From: Candidatus Methanomethylophilus sp. 1R26 | Lineage (GTDB): Archaea; Thermoplasmatota; Thermoplasmata; Methanomassiliicoccales; Methanomethylophilaceae | DNA length: 64,000 nucleotides | Reading direction: 5' to 3' | Assembly: GCF_001481295.1 (NCBI RefSeq) | Contig: NZ_LOPS01000047.1 | Location: forward strand, 21,462-85,461 | In this document: positions 18,821 to 29,871 of the stretch, one piece after another | Layout: every line of letters begins with the position of its first letter | How positions within the stretch are numbered: position 1 is the stretch's first letter | The notes under the pieces: model-generated | Seen by the model: the letters and a program-made list of their open reading frames with translations, nothing else | The model's database searches: none | Told to the model about the DNA's origin: nothing | Program-made: the position numbers and the translations under genes

Positions 18821-19711
18821 TTACGGGGAAGTGGTGATCTCCCCGCGCTTCCCGTCGATGTAGAAGGTGTACTCGAACTGGGAGACCATGCCCCCGTCGA
18901 CCTCCTTCAGGATGTTGAAGCCGGAGAGGACCCCCTTGCGCAGCAGGAACCTGACCCACTTCTCAGCGTCCGGGTAGTCGCAGGACCTGGCGCAGAACGG
19001 GGAACTCGGGAACTCCTTCTTAGCGTACTCGAGGAAATCGTCGGCGCCCTCGTTCCCGGTCTTCTTGTCGTTGGACAGTATGACGATGTTCCCCCATTTC
19101 CCGTTGACGACGTACCCTCCGCCGTTGGTGGCGAAGGGCTCGATGGCCACCGTCATGCCGGATTTGATCACAGTCTGATCGCCGGAATCGTAAGGCGGCA
19201 CGGAGAATCCCGCGTGGAGGTTCCAGCGGTCGATCTGGTGCCCGCAGAGGTTCTCGACGACCTTGAAGCCGGAGCCTTTCACGCTGTTCTCGATCACAGA
19301 GCCGACATCGCAGAGCCTGACGCCGTCGCCGATGAACTCGCCGACGGTGTCCCTCGCCTTCTTGGCGGCGGCCACGAGCTCGGTGTAATCGCGGGTGCCG
19401 ACCTCGACAGTCCCCGCGGTGTCCCCGATGTAGCCGTCGAGCATGCCGCCGCAGTCGATCTTGACGACGTCGCCGGTCTCGAGGACGGTCTCGTCCTTGC
19501 AGGACGGGGTGTAATGGGCGGCCTCATCGTTCCTGCTGATGTTGCAGGGGAACGAGAGCCCGCACCCGTGCTTGCGGATGTACCCCTCGACTTCCTGCGC
19601 GATATCGTACAGCTTCGCTCCCGGCTCGCAGAGGCTCATGCCGAGCTCTCTGGCGGCGCCGGATACCACTCCGACCTTGCGGAGCTTCTCCAATCCGTCC
19701 GCGTCAAGCAT
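18821..19711 (-). CDS. map: methionine aminopeptidase, type II
   Basis: A 296-residue type II enzyme that removes initiator Met from new proteins. All expected residues are present: His66 (AAHYTP), metal ligands Asp86 (VKIDCGG), Asp97 (YIGDTAG), His158 (LCGHQI), Glu191 (AIEPFA) and Glu280 (SQFEYTF). The segment between His158 and Glu280 carries the type II insertion. It is the last gene of a group with Sua5 and a metallo-hydrolase upstream on the same strand, 15 nt behind Sua5. It uses a TAA stop, uncommon in this window. Confidence 0.95.
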   Translation of the reverse strand: MLDADGLEKLRKVGVVSGAARELGMSLCEPGAKLYDIAQEVEGYIRKHGCGLSFPCNISRNDEAAHYTPSCKDETVLETGDVVKIDCGGMLDGYIGDTAGTVEVGTRDYTELVAAAKKARDTVGEFIGDGVRLCDVGSVIENSVKGSGFKVVENLCGHQIDRWNLHAGFSVPPYDSGDQTVIKSGMTVAIEPFATNGGGYVVNGKWGNIVILSNDKKTGNEGADDFLEYAKKEFPSSPFCARSCDYPDAEKWVRFLLRKGVLSGFNILKEVDGGMVSQFEYTFYIDGKRGEITTSP

Positions 19712-19726
19712 TCAGAACATCTCTTA

Positions 19727-20341
19727 TCATTTGTCAGTGATCGGTCCGGGGCGGACGATCTCGTACTCCCTGTCCTTGAGCCATACAATGGTCGACGGCC
19801 TGTCGGAGGTGCTGGGCCCGGCATCGATGTACGTGGACACCGTATCGCCGAAGGCGACGCGCGCCATCGAGATGTCTGTGGCATCGGGATGGAAATGCCT
19901 GTTGGCCGAAGTGGCGACGATGGGGCCGGCGCGCTTGGCGAGCTCGATGGCCATCGGGTGGTCGGGGATGCGGATCCCCACCTTGTCCGAGGATGCCGTG
20001 ACGATGTCAGGGACCTCGGGCCTCTTCTTTATGATGATGGTCAGGGGCCCCGGGAGGAACGCCTTGATGAGCTTGTCGGCGTTCTCGTTGAGGACGGCGA
20101 TGGATTCCATCATCTTCCTATCGGCGACGGCCACGGAAAGGGCCATGTCGAACGGGCGGTTCTTGGCAAGGTAGAGGTTCTTCACAGCGGCCTCGTTGAA
20201 TATGTCCGCTCCGATCCCGTAGACGGTATCGGTAGGGTAAACGACGAGTTTTCCCTCGGAGATATCCTCTGCACCTGACATGGCGGCCTGGATGCAGTCA
20301 TCGTTGAGCCCGTTGGAGCAATCGCACTTTATGATCCTCAA
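19727..20341 (-). CDS. sua5: L-threonylcarbamoyladenylate synthase (Sua5/YrdC domain)
   Basis: A 204-residue YrdC-domain protein that makes threonylcarbamoyl-AMP for the t6A modification of ANN-decoding tRNAs. Family motifs are KLVVYPTDTVYGIGAD near residue 30, LAKNRPF, LPGPLTIIIKK and VGIRIPDHP. It is the short, YrdC-like form, with no C-terminal Sua5 domain. It starts one base after the metallo-hydrolase stop. A t6A-dependent methylthiotransferase occurs elsewhere in the window (44005-45239), which uses the product of this pathway. Confidence 0.92.
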   Translation of the reverse strand: MRIIKCDCSNGLNDDCIQAAMSGAEDISEGKLVVYPTDTVYGIGADIFNEAAVKNLYLAKNRPFDMALSVAVADRKMMESIAVLNENADKLIKAFLPGPLTIIIKKRPEVPDIVTASSDKVGIRIPDHPMAIELAKRAGPIVATSANRHFHPDATDISMARVAFGDTVSTYIDAGPSTSDRPSTIVWLKDREYEIVRPGPITDK

Positions 20342-20342
20342 T

Positions 20343-20948
20343 TCACCAGCCTTCCATCATCGTCAAAGCGGTCCTCACTGACATATTTCCGTCCGCTGAG
20401 ACCGTTCCGTGTCCAGGATAGAGGTATGAGATATCAAAATTGCGCAGCTTCTCGAGCGACGCTATCATGTCCTCGGCAGACCCTCCCGGGAAGTCCGTGC
20501 GGCCGACACCGCCGTCGAACACAGTATCCCCGGAGAACAGCGAATGCGAGATCTCATCGTAGAGGCAGATGCTCCCGGGAGTGTGCCCGGGCGTCTCGAT
20601 GACGCGGAGCCTGTATCCTCCGAGATCGAAACTATCCGTCTCCCCGATCGGCCCGCATACCATCGGGCGGGCGGCTGCGCCGGCGATGGCACGTGTCTCG
20701 CGCCAATCGGCGTATGCCATGCAGCCGAACTCGTCCTGTATGTCCGGAGCTCCGCCGATGTGATCGGTATGGCAGTGCGTGAGGATCATGAGATCCAGTT
20801 TCCTGTCCCCCAGTATGCTGCGGATCTGGGATATCACGCCTGAAGAATCATCGCCGCACCCGGCATCGATCAGGCAGGTCCTGTCCGATACGAGCAGGTA
20901 GATATTGGAATTGAAGCCCCTGTGCGCTTCTATCAGATGTATCGTCAT
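20343..20948 (-). CDS. metallo-beta-lactamase-fold hydrolase (glyoxalase II-like)
   Basis: A 201-residue MBL-fold protein with H58-x-H60-x-D62-H63 (LTHCHTDHIGG), a later His in ETPGHTPGSICLY, the SGDTVFDGGVGR bridging Asp, and a final YPGHG His: a complete binuclear metal site. The start at 20948 (MTIHLIEAHR) fits the family; the frame is open further upstream to 21044, but that extension is hydrophobic and overlaps the 23S terminator. Thioesterase (hydroxyacyl-glutathione hydrolase-like) activity is the usual annotation, but in an archaeon the true substrate is uncertain. Confidence 0.85.
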   Translation of the reverse strand: MTIHLIEAHRGFNSNIYLLVSDRTCLIDAGCGDDSSGVISQIRSILGDRKLDLMILTHCHTDHIGGAPDIQDEFGCMAYADWRETRAIAGAAARPMVCGPIGETDSFDLGGYRLRVIETPGHTPGSICLYDEISHSLFSGDTVFDGGVGRTDFPGGSAEDMIASLEKLRNFDISYLYPGHGTVSADGNMSVRTALTMMEGW

Positions 20949-20992
20949 CCGAATGAGGATAGAACGGCGGAGATGATAAACGAATCCGTCAG

Positions 20993-21035
20993 AAACAAAA
21001 AACAGAAAAGAATTGGAAAGAAAAAATGGAAGAGA
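20993..21035 (-). terminator. oligo-T terminator after 23S rRNA
   Basis: On the minus strand, downstream of the 23S processing stem, runs of T6, T3-4 and T6 occur within 40 nt (around 21021-21026, 21008-21012 and 20996-21001), the usual archaeal intrinsic-termination signal. Confidence 0.5.
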
Positions 21036-21040
21036 GACTT

Positions 21041-21054
21041 TCATACGAAACCTG
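21041..21054 (-). repeat. 23S rRNA processing stem, 3' arm
   Basis: Fourteen bases are perfectly complementary to 24000-24013. Together they close the pre-23S transcript and would form the usual bulge-helix-bulge cleavage stem. Confidence 0.7.
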
Positions 21055-21059
21055 TTTGA

Positions 21060-23993
<2,934 letters not shown>

Positions 23994-23999
23994 CACGTC

Positions 24000-24013
24000 C
24001 AGGTTTCGTATGA
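24000..24013 (-). repeat. 23S rRNA processing stem, 5' arm
   Basis: Perfect 14-base complement of 21041-21054, located just upstream of the mature 23S 5' end. Confidence 0.7.
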
Positions 24014-24150
24014 TCGATCGTCATAGGGTATTGTTCCGCCTCTCTTCCTGTGCGGTACCCTCAATCTCTTCCCCGCATGAGTCATCCTCACCGGGTGCAT
24101 GATGATGAGTCAGGTTTCGCGCCCAACTCAGCAAAAATCCCAGATGCGAG

Positions 24151-24164
24151 GGTTATATTTAAGC
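24151..24164 (-). promoter_or_regulatory. TATA box, proximal 23S promoter
   Basis: Minus-strand CTTAAATATAACC predicts a start near 24130, leaving a leader of about 120 nt before the processing stem. The leader between 24014 and 24130 holds no gene. Confidence 0.55.
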
Positions 24165-24283
24165 CTTCGCATTCAGAAGATTTTCGCTGTTTTTAGGCAG
24201 CGAGCCTTCCCTCTATAATTCGCAAGTAATTCTTGCGGATCACACGATGTTACACATCGCGCATACCCCTCTACACACAAGTA

Positions 24284-24297
24284 GTATATATAATTAA
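24284..24297 (-). promoter_or_regulatory. TATA box, distal 23S promoter
   Basis: Minus-strand TTAATTATATATAC lies about 130 nt upstream of the proximal box, suggesting tandem rRNA promoters. The interval 24165-24283 contains no gene. Confidence 0.45.
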
Positions 24298-24313
24298 CGG
24301 GGGACCGGTTTCG

Positions 24314-24728
24314 TCACGGCGTGAAAACTGTGAAAATGAGGCCAGGAATGCATTTTTTGAGCCTCATGAGGTCCGGGTAGTACAGGCGGATGCGGTCTTC
24401 GGAGTGCACGCGGCGCCCGAGGATCCTGGCGACGACCGCCGTCTCGACCGTTCCGTCTATCTTCCAGCCCCCTTCCTCGGAGGTTGTGTCCGTCGAGACG
24501 AACAGCGGAAGCTTGAGCAGTATCTTCTCCTGGTCCGTGCAGATCGAGCTGAGGTAGTCTATGCCGGCCCTGCTGAAGGATGCCTTCTCCCCCGTTGCGC
24601 GTCTCGAAGGTGTCGCCGCCGTTCTCTATGTAATCCATGAGCGTGCGGCGCCTGACCGGCAGTTCGCTGTTCATCCCTGCGAGCATCGCCTTGATGTTGC
24701 GCGGATCGTCCTCGATGCCGAACTCCAT
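24314..24728 (-). CDS. UPF0216/DUF61 family protein (one frameshift)
   Basis: A conserved archaeal protein of unknown function, about 137 residues once repaired. Family features are the N-terminal MNSELPVRRRTLMDY, then YLSSICTDQ, LLKLPLFVSTD, GWKIDGTVETAVV and the final YPDLMRLKKCIPGLIFTVF. Near 24592 one A is extra (CGCAACGGG seen, CGCACGGG expected, restoring TGEKASFSRAG), the only clear insertion among the window's frameshifts. The minus-strand TATA-like stretch at 24765-24782 and a GGGAGAGC site precede the ATG. Function is not known for the family. Confidence 0.8.
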
Positions 24729-24796
24729 GCTCTCCCGGCCCTCCTTCGTCTTCCTTTGCCCTTATCTTATTTATTATATTAAAGGAGGTAAGAAAC

Positions 24797-24901
24797 ATGG
24801 CCGGGCCGCTGTGCCTGCCGCCTGGCGGCCGCAGGGCCCTTCTCCGCGCACGTGATGCCGGATACAACGCAGTCCTGACGGGCCGGCAACTCGCTTTATA
24901 A
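24797..24901 (+). CDS. candidate 34-residue small ORF upstream of nifB
   Basis: An ATG at 24797 follows AAAGGAGGT by 7 nt, the strongest Shine-Dalgarno match in the window, and opens a 34-codon frame (MAGPLCLPPGGRRALL...) that stops at TAA inside the nifB TATA box. An A/T-rich stretch at 24763-24780 could be its promoter or that of the divergent DUF61 gene. I recognise no homologue. It may be a small protein, a leader peptide for nifB, or chance. Confidence 0.3.
   Translation: MAGPLCLPPGGRRALLRARDAGYNAVLTGRQLAL
24893..24901 (+). promoter_or_regulatory. TATA box of nifB
   Basis: GCTTTATAA is centred 26 nt before the GTG at 24923, predicting a leaderless mRNA and supporting the GTG start. Confidence 0.55.
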
Positions 24902-24922
24902 CTGCACCCGATACGTGGTCGC

Positions 24923-26164
24923 GTGTCTGTCAATCCCGAACTCGAGAAGGCTCTGCAGGAACACCCGTGCTACAGCGAGGCCGCCCACACTGCCTATGCG
25001 CGCATGCATGTCCCGGTGGCCCCCAAGTGCAACATCCAATGCAATTTCTGCAACCGCAAGTTCGACTGCAGCAACGAATCCCGCCCGGGAGTCACCAGCG
25101 AGGTCCTGACCCCGGAGCAGGCGGCAGCGAAGATCGCCTACGTGCGCGAGCGCGTCCCCAACCTGAAGGTGATCGGCATCGCCGGGCCGGGGGATCCTCT
25201 GGCCAACGAGGAGACTTTCGAGACCCTCGCCCTCGTGAAGGAGAGGTTCCCGGACCTCACTCTGTGCATTTCGACCAACGGCCTCGCCCTGCCGGACAGC
25301 GCGGAGAGGCTGTACGGCCTCGGCGTCAGGTTCATAACCGTGACTGTCAACGCCCCGGACGAGGAGACCGGGGCCGAGGTCTACGGATCGGTCATCTGGG
25401 AAGGCAGAAGGCTCACCGGGAGGGAAGGGGCGCGGATACTGCTGTCCCGGCAGATGGAAGGGATCGAGAAATGCGCCGCCCTCGGGATGCTGGTGAAAGT
25501 CAACATCGTGATGATCCCCGGGAAGAACGCGGACAGGATCCCCGAGATCGTGAAGATGGCCAAGGCCAAGGGAGCCTACATTGTCAATATCCTGCCGTTC
25601 ATCCCCGTGAAGGGGACCGCTTTCGAGAACCTCCGCCCTCCGACCGCGGAGGAGAGAAAGGCCCTCATGGACCTGTGCTCGGCGGACGCCCGCATGATGC
25701 GCCATTGCCGCCAGTGCCGCGCGGACGCCGTGGGCCTGCTGGGAGAGGACCGCTCGGCGGAGTTCGCCGGCTGCGGGTACGGGTCCGGCAACGGCTGCGG
25801 GCCTGCGGAAACCGGCCCTAACATGGTATCGTTCCGCACCGGGAAGTACGTGATAGCGCTGGCCTCCGAGAACGGGAGGAACGTCGACAGCGGCTTCGGC
25901 AGCGCCTCCCGCTTCCTTGTATACTCAGCTGACGGCCCGGACATCAGGTTCCTCCGCGAAGTCCGCCCGGCCGATCTCGCGAAAGAAGTAGCAGGACGCT
26001 CCCACAAGGAGCACGTAGAGGAGATCGTGACCCTCCTCGACGACTGCGACATCATAGCCGTGAAGGAGATCGGCGATATGCCGAGGGCGGTCATCGAGGG
26101 ACGCGGGAAAAGGGTCATCGTCACCGATGGCGGAGTGAGGGAGACCGTGTCCTCGGTACGCTGA
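24923..26164 (+). CDS. nifB: NifB-like radical SAM protein fused to a NifX-like domain
   Basis: A 413-residue protein. The N-terminal radical SAM domain has HPC (14-16), the cluster C36-x3-C40-x2-C43, and the NifB block FDCSNESRPGVTSEVLTP; a second Cys group, HCRQCRADAVGLLGED, lies near residue 260. From about 310 onward (VIALASENGRNVDSGFG) a NifX/dinitrogenase-cofactor-type domain follows, an arrangement seen in many NifB proteins. NifB makes the NifB-co precursor of nitrogenase cofactor. No nifHDK lies in this window, so nitrogen fixation cannot be claimed. The GTG start is supported by the TATA box. Confidence 0.85.
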   Translation: MSVNPELEKALQEHPCYSEAAHTAYARMHVPVAPKCNIQCNFCNRKFDCSNESRPGVTSEVLTPEQAAAKIAYVRERVPNLKVIGIAGPGDPLANEETFETLALVKERFPDLTLCISTNGLALPDSAERLYGLGVRFITVTVNAPDEETGAEVYGSVIWEGRRLTGREGARILLSRQMEGIEKCAALGMLVKVNIVMIPGKNADRIPEIVKMAKAKGAYIVNILPFIPVKGTAFENLRPPTAEERKALMDLCSADARMMRHCRQCRADAVGLLGEDRSAEFAGCGYGSGNGCGPAETGPNMVSFRTGKYVIALASENGRNVDSGFGSASRFLVYSADGPDIRFLREVRPADLAKEVAGRSHKEHVEEIVTLLDDCDIIAVKEIGDMPRAVIEGRGKRVIVTDGGVRETVSSVR

Positions 26165-26168
26165 TCCC

Positions 26169-26201
26169 CCGCCGGGCATCCCGGCGGCCTGTTTTCCCTT
26201 T
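26169..26201 (+). terminator. hairpin terminator after nifB
   Basis: CCGCCGGG (26169-26176) pairs with CCCGGCGG (26180-26187) and is followed by GTTTTCCCTTT. Confidence 0.65.
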
Positions 26202-26219
26202 AATCTGGTTTTATCTCCA

Positions 26220-26234
26220 TTTTTTAATATATTT
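26220..26234 (+). promoter_or_regulatory. TATA box of the ABC exporter operon
   Basis: TTTTTTAATATATTT is centred about 27 nt before the ATG at 26255, predicting a leaderless mRNA. Confidence 0.6.
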
Positions 26235-26254
26235 AGGAATGCTTAAATTATTTC

Positions 26255-28034
26255 ATGGAAGCAAGAAAGAGGCTGAGAAGGCTCACTGCCTATGCCGGCC
26301 GCTACAGGTACCTGACATACGCCTCGCTGGTGCTGTCGGCGGCGAGCGCCCTCCTGTCCGCGGTCCCGTATTATTACATATGGAAGATACTGGACGAGAT
26401 CATCGGCTCGATGCCGGATTACAGCGAGGCCTACGGCGTGGTCGGATACGGCATCGCCGCCCTCGCCTTCACAGCGGCCTCGGTCCTGGTCTACATATGC
26501 GCCCTGATGTGCTCGCACCTGTCGGCCTTCCGCATAGCCAAGAACATGAGGAAGGATATGCTCGGACGCATCCTGAGCCTCCCTCCCGGGGCCCTTGACG
26601 CAGCCGGGACGGGGAAGATCAGGAGGACCGTCTTCGATTCGGCGGCCGCCACCGAAACGTACATGGCCCATCAGCTGCCGGACCGGGCCGCGCCTGCGTC
26701 CTGCCGGTCGCCTTCGCCGTCCTGCTGTTCCTATTCGACTGGCGCCTGGGCCTGGTGTCCGTGCTAGTGGTCGTCATGGCGGCCGCCGCCATGCTCAGCA
26801 TGGCAGGCGGAAAGGCCCTCAGGAAATCCCTGGAGTCCTACCAGACGGCGCTCGCCGGCATGAACCGGGAGGCCGTGGAGTATGTGCGCGGCATGTCCGT
26901 GGTGAAGACCTTCCAGCAGACCGTGGACTCATTCCGGGAGTTCAAGGCGTCCATCGACGGTTTCGGCGAATGGGCCGTGAAGTACACCATGTGGTGCCAG
27001 AAGCGCATGACCGCTTTCGTGGTCATCTCCAGTTCGGCCATCTCCCTTCTGATAATCACCGCCCTCGCCCTGAACGGCGGGACGGACTGGTCCTCGGGGT
27101 TCCTGTCCGACTTCATCTTCTACGTGGTGTTCACGCCCATCATCTCGCTCCTCCTGCTGAGGATAATGTACTCGAGCAGGGAGGGGATGATCGTGGACGA
27201 TGCCCTCGCCCGCGTCGATGAGCTCCTGGCACAGGGGCCGCTCCCCGAGCCGGAATCCCCGAAGGCCCCCGAGAACATGACCGTGAGGTTCGAAGGAGTC
27301 ACGTTCACCTATCCGGGCTCGGAGACCCCTGCCTGAGCGGGGTCGACATGGAGATCCGCCAGGGGGCCGTGACCGCTCTCGTGGGTCCCAGCGGGAGCGG
27401 GAAGAGCACCGCCGCCGCCCTGGCCTGCCGGTTCTGGGATCCGCAGGAGGGGAGGGTGACCATCGGCGGCATCGATGTCAGGGACATCGGCAGCGCGAAG
27501 ATGGGCGAGATGGTCTCGTTCGTGTTCCAGCGCAGCGGCCTGCTCAAGGACACCCTGCTGAACAACGTCAGGGCCGCCCGCCCGTCGGCGACAGAGGAGG
27601 AGGTGGCCGAGGCCCTGCGCAGGGCCCAATGCAGCGACATCGTGGCCAAGCTCCCAGAGGGGCTCGGCACCATGCTGGGGCCCGGGGGAGCGCACCTCTC
27701 CGGCGGGGAGGTCCAGAGGCTGGCCATCGCCCGCGCCTTCCTGAAGGATGCGCCCATCGTGATCCTCGACGAGGCGACGGCGTTCGCCGATCCGGAGAAC
27801 GAATACCTCGTCCAGAGGGCCTTCGAGGAGCTTTCCGCCGACAGGACGGTGCTGATGATAGCACACCGCCTGACCACGGTGCGCCGGGCCGACCGCATAT
27901 ACGTGATGGACGGAGGGATGATATCCGAGTACGGGACCCATGACGAGATGGCCTCCGGGAACGGCAGGTACAGCCGCATGTGGAAGGAGTACACCGAATC
28001 CGTCGACTGGAAGATCGGGGGGACGCCGCAATGA
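26255..28034 (+). CDS. ABC exporter half-transporter 1 (two frameshifts)
   Basis: A fused permease-ATPase of about 593 residues after repair. The N-terminal half has six hydrophobic segments of the type I exporter fold; the C-terminal half has Walker A VGPSGSGKST, signature LSGGEVQR and Walker B IVILDEATAFADPENE. One base is missing near 26690 (between HQLPD and VLPVAFAV) and one near 27335 (GCCCTGAGC expected). The DEATAFADPENE wording is frequent in gut-microbe exporters related to YbtPQ/IrtAB. The stop overlaps the second half-transporter (ATGA), so the two probably form a heterodimer. The substrate is unknown. Confidence 0.85.
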
Positions 28035-29790
28035 CACTGAGATCGCGCACATGCGAGCGCCTGGCACTCACCGACGAAGGCTATGACAACTACGTCAGGA
28101 GCACGGCCGGCAGGGTGGCCTTCAACTGCACCCTCATCATACCTGTGATGGCGGCGTTCCTGCTCATATGCGACGTCATGGGAGACAACAGCTACGACTT
28201 CGACATCAGCGTCTGGGTCTATGCGGCCATCCTGTGCGTTTCCGCCGCCCTCTCCTATGCCGTCTACCTGTGGTCCTACGACCGCTCCTACACCGATGTC
28301 TACCGGGAGAGCGCGAACGTCCGCACGGCGATAGCCGAGAGGCTCAGGAAGCTGCCGATGCCCTTCTTCGAGAAGAAGGACCCCACCGACATCACCGAGA
28401 GAATCATTGGAGACGTGACCCAGCAGGAGCAGGCCATGTCAGAATGGTTCCCGCTCATGGCGAGCGCCATGATCTTCGTCGGAGCGATGAGCGTGGCGAT
28501 CCTCCTCTTCAACCCCCTGCTGGGCGCCGCCGCCCTGTGGCCCGTGCCGATATCGATCGCCATGGTGTTCCTCTCCAAGAGGGTCCAAAACAAGTACAAC
28601 GGCCGCAAGTCCAAGGCTCTCCTGGAGGTCAACGAGGGCATACAGGAGTACCTGGAGAACCTGTGCGACCTGCGCACCAACGGCGCCGGGGAGGATTACC
28701 TCGCCGGCTGAACAGGAAGATGGACAAGGCCGAAAAGAGCCAGATATCGGCAGAGCTGGCGGTATCGGTCTTCGTGGTGGCCGCCCAGCTGCTGCTGAAG
28801 TTCGGCATCGTGACCACGGCCGCCGTCGGAGGATGGATGCTGACCGAGGGCAGCGTCAGCGTCTACGTGTTCATCGGCTACATCATCCTGGTGGGAAGGG
28901 TCTACGACCCGCTGGACCAGGCGCTGCAGATGCTGGCCGCCATCAACTCCGCCGAGTACAACATATCCCGCCTGAAGGAGGTCAGGGACCTCCCGGAGCA
29001 GACCGGCAGGCAGGATTTCTCCCCGGACGGGCACACCGTGTCGTTCGAGGACGTGGGGTTCTCCTACGAAAGCGGGAACGCTGCCCTCAGGCACATCAGC
29101 TTCACGGCGGAGCAGGGCACCGTGACCGCGCTCGTGGGGCCCAGCGGGAGCGGCAAGAGCACGGCGGCGAAATTGGCGGCCAGGTTCTGGGACATCGATT
29201 CCGGGAAGATAACCCTGGGCGGGACGGATATCTCGGAGATCGATCCGGAGACGCTGCTCTCGCATTACTCCATCGTGTTCCAGGACGTCGTCCTGTTCAA
29301 CACGACCGTCCGCGACAACATCAGGGTCGGGCGCCGGAACGCAACGGATGAGGAGATCGAGACAGCCGCCGAGGCGGCCGCCTGCGGGGAGTTCATCAGC
29401 AGGCTGCCGGAGGGATATGACACGGTGATCGGCGAGAACGGGGCCAAGCTCTCAGGCGGCGAGAGGCAGAGGATCTCGATAGCCAGGGCCCTCCTGAAGA
29501 ACGCCCCCGTCATCCTCCTGGACGAGGCCACCGCCTCCCTCGACGCCGAATGCGAGAGCCAGGTGCAGAGGGCGATATCCGCCCTCATAAAGGACAAGAC
29601 CGTGCTGGTGGTCGCCCACAGGATGAGGACCGTCCGCAATGCCGACTGGGTCGTGGTCCTTTCCGACGGGGAGATCGCAGAGCAGGGGACGCCCGGGGAC
29701 CTCCTGGCCAGGAATGGGATCTTCGCCGGGATGGCCGAGCTGCAGTCATCCTCCGGCAGCTGGAAGATAGGCTCCGCGGACGGGGCCTGA
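28031..29790 (+). CDS. ABC exporter half-transporter 2 (one frameshift)
   Basis: Partner of the preceding gene, about 586 residues after repair. Six membrane segments occupy roughly residues 30-310; the ATPase domain has Walker A VGPSGSGKST, signature LSGGERQR and Walker B VILLDEATASLDAE with the switch His in VVAHRM. A base is missing near 28708 (GCCGGGCTGAAC expected), restoring YLAGLNRKMD. This half has canonical catalytic residues, while half 1 has ATAFAD, so both ATP sites look usable. A GC hairpin and T6 run (29795-29820) follow the stop. Confidence 0.87.
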
Positions 29791-29821
29791 GGGCGGCCCT
29801 GCGCCCCCGGGCTCTTTTTTA

Positions 29822-29834
29822 AACTACTTATAGG
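29822..29834 (+). promoter_or_regulatory. TATA box of alaS
   Basis: AACTACTTATAGG predicts a start near 29856 and a short leader of about 16 nt before the ATG at 29872. Confidence 0.45.
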
Positions 29835-29871
29835 GGCACCCTATAGCGCGCACACATTCGGAAGTGCGCGC

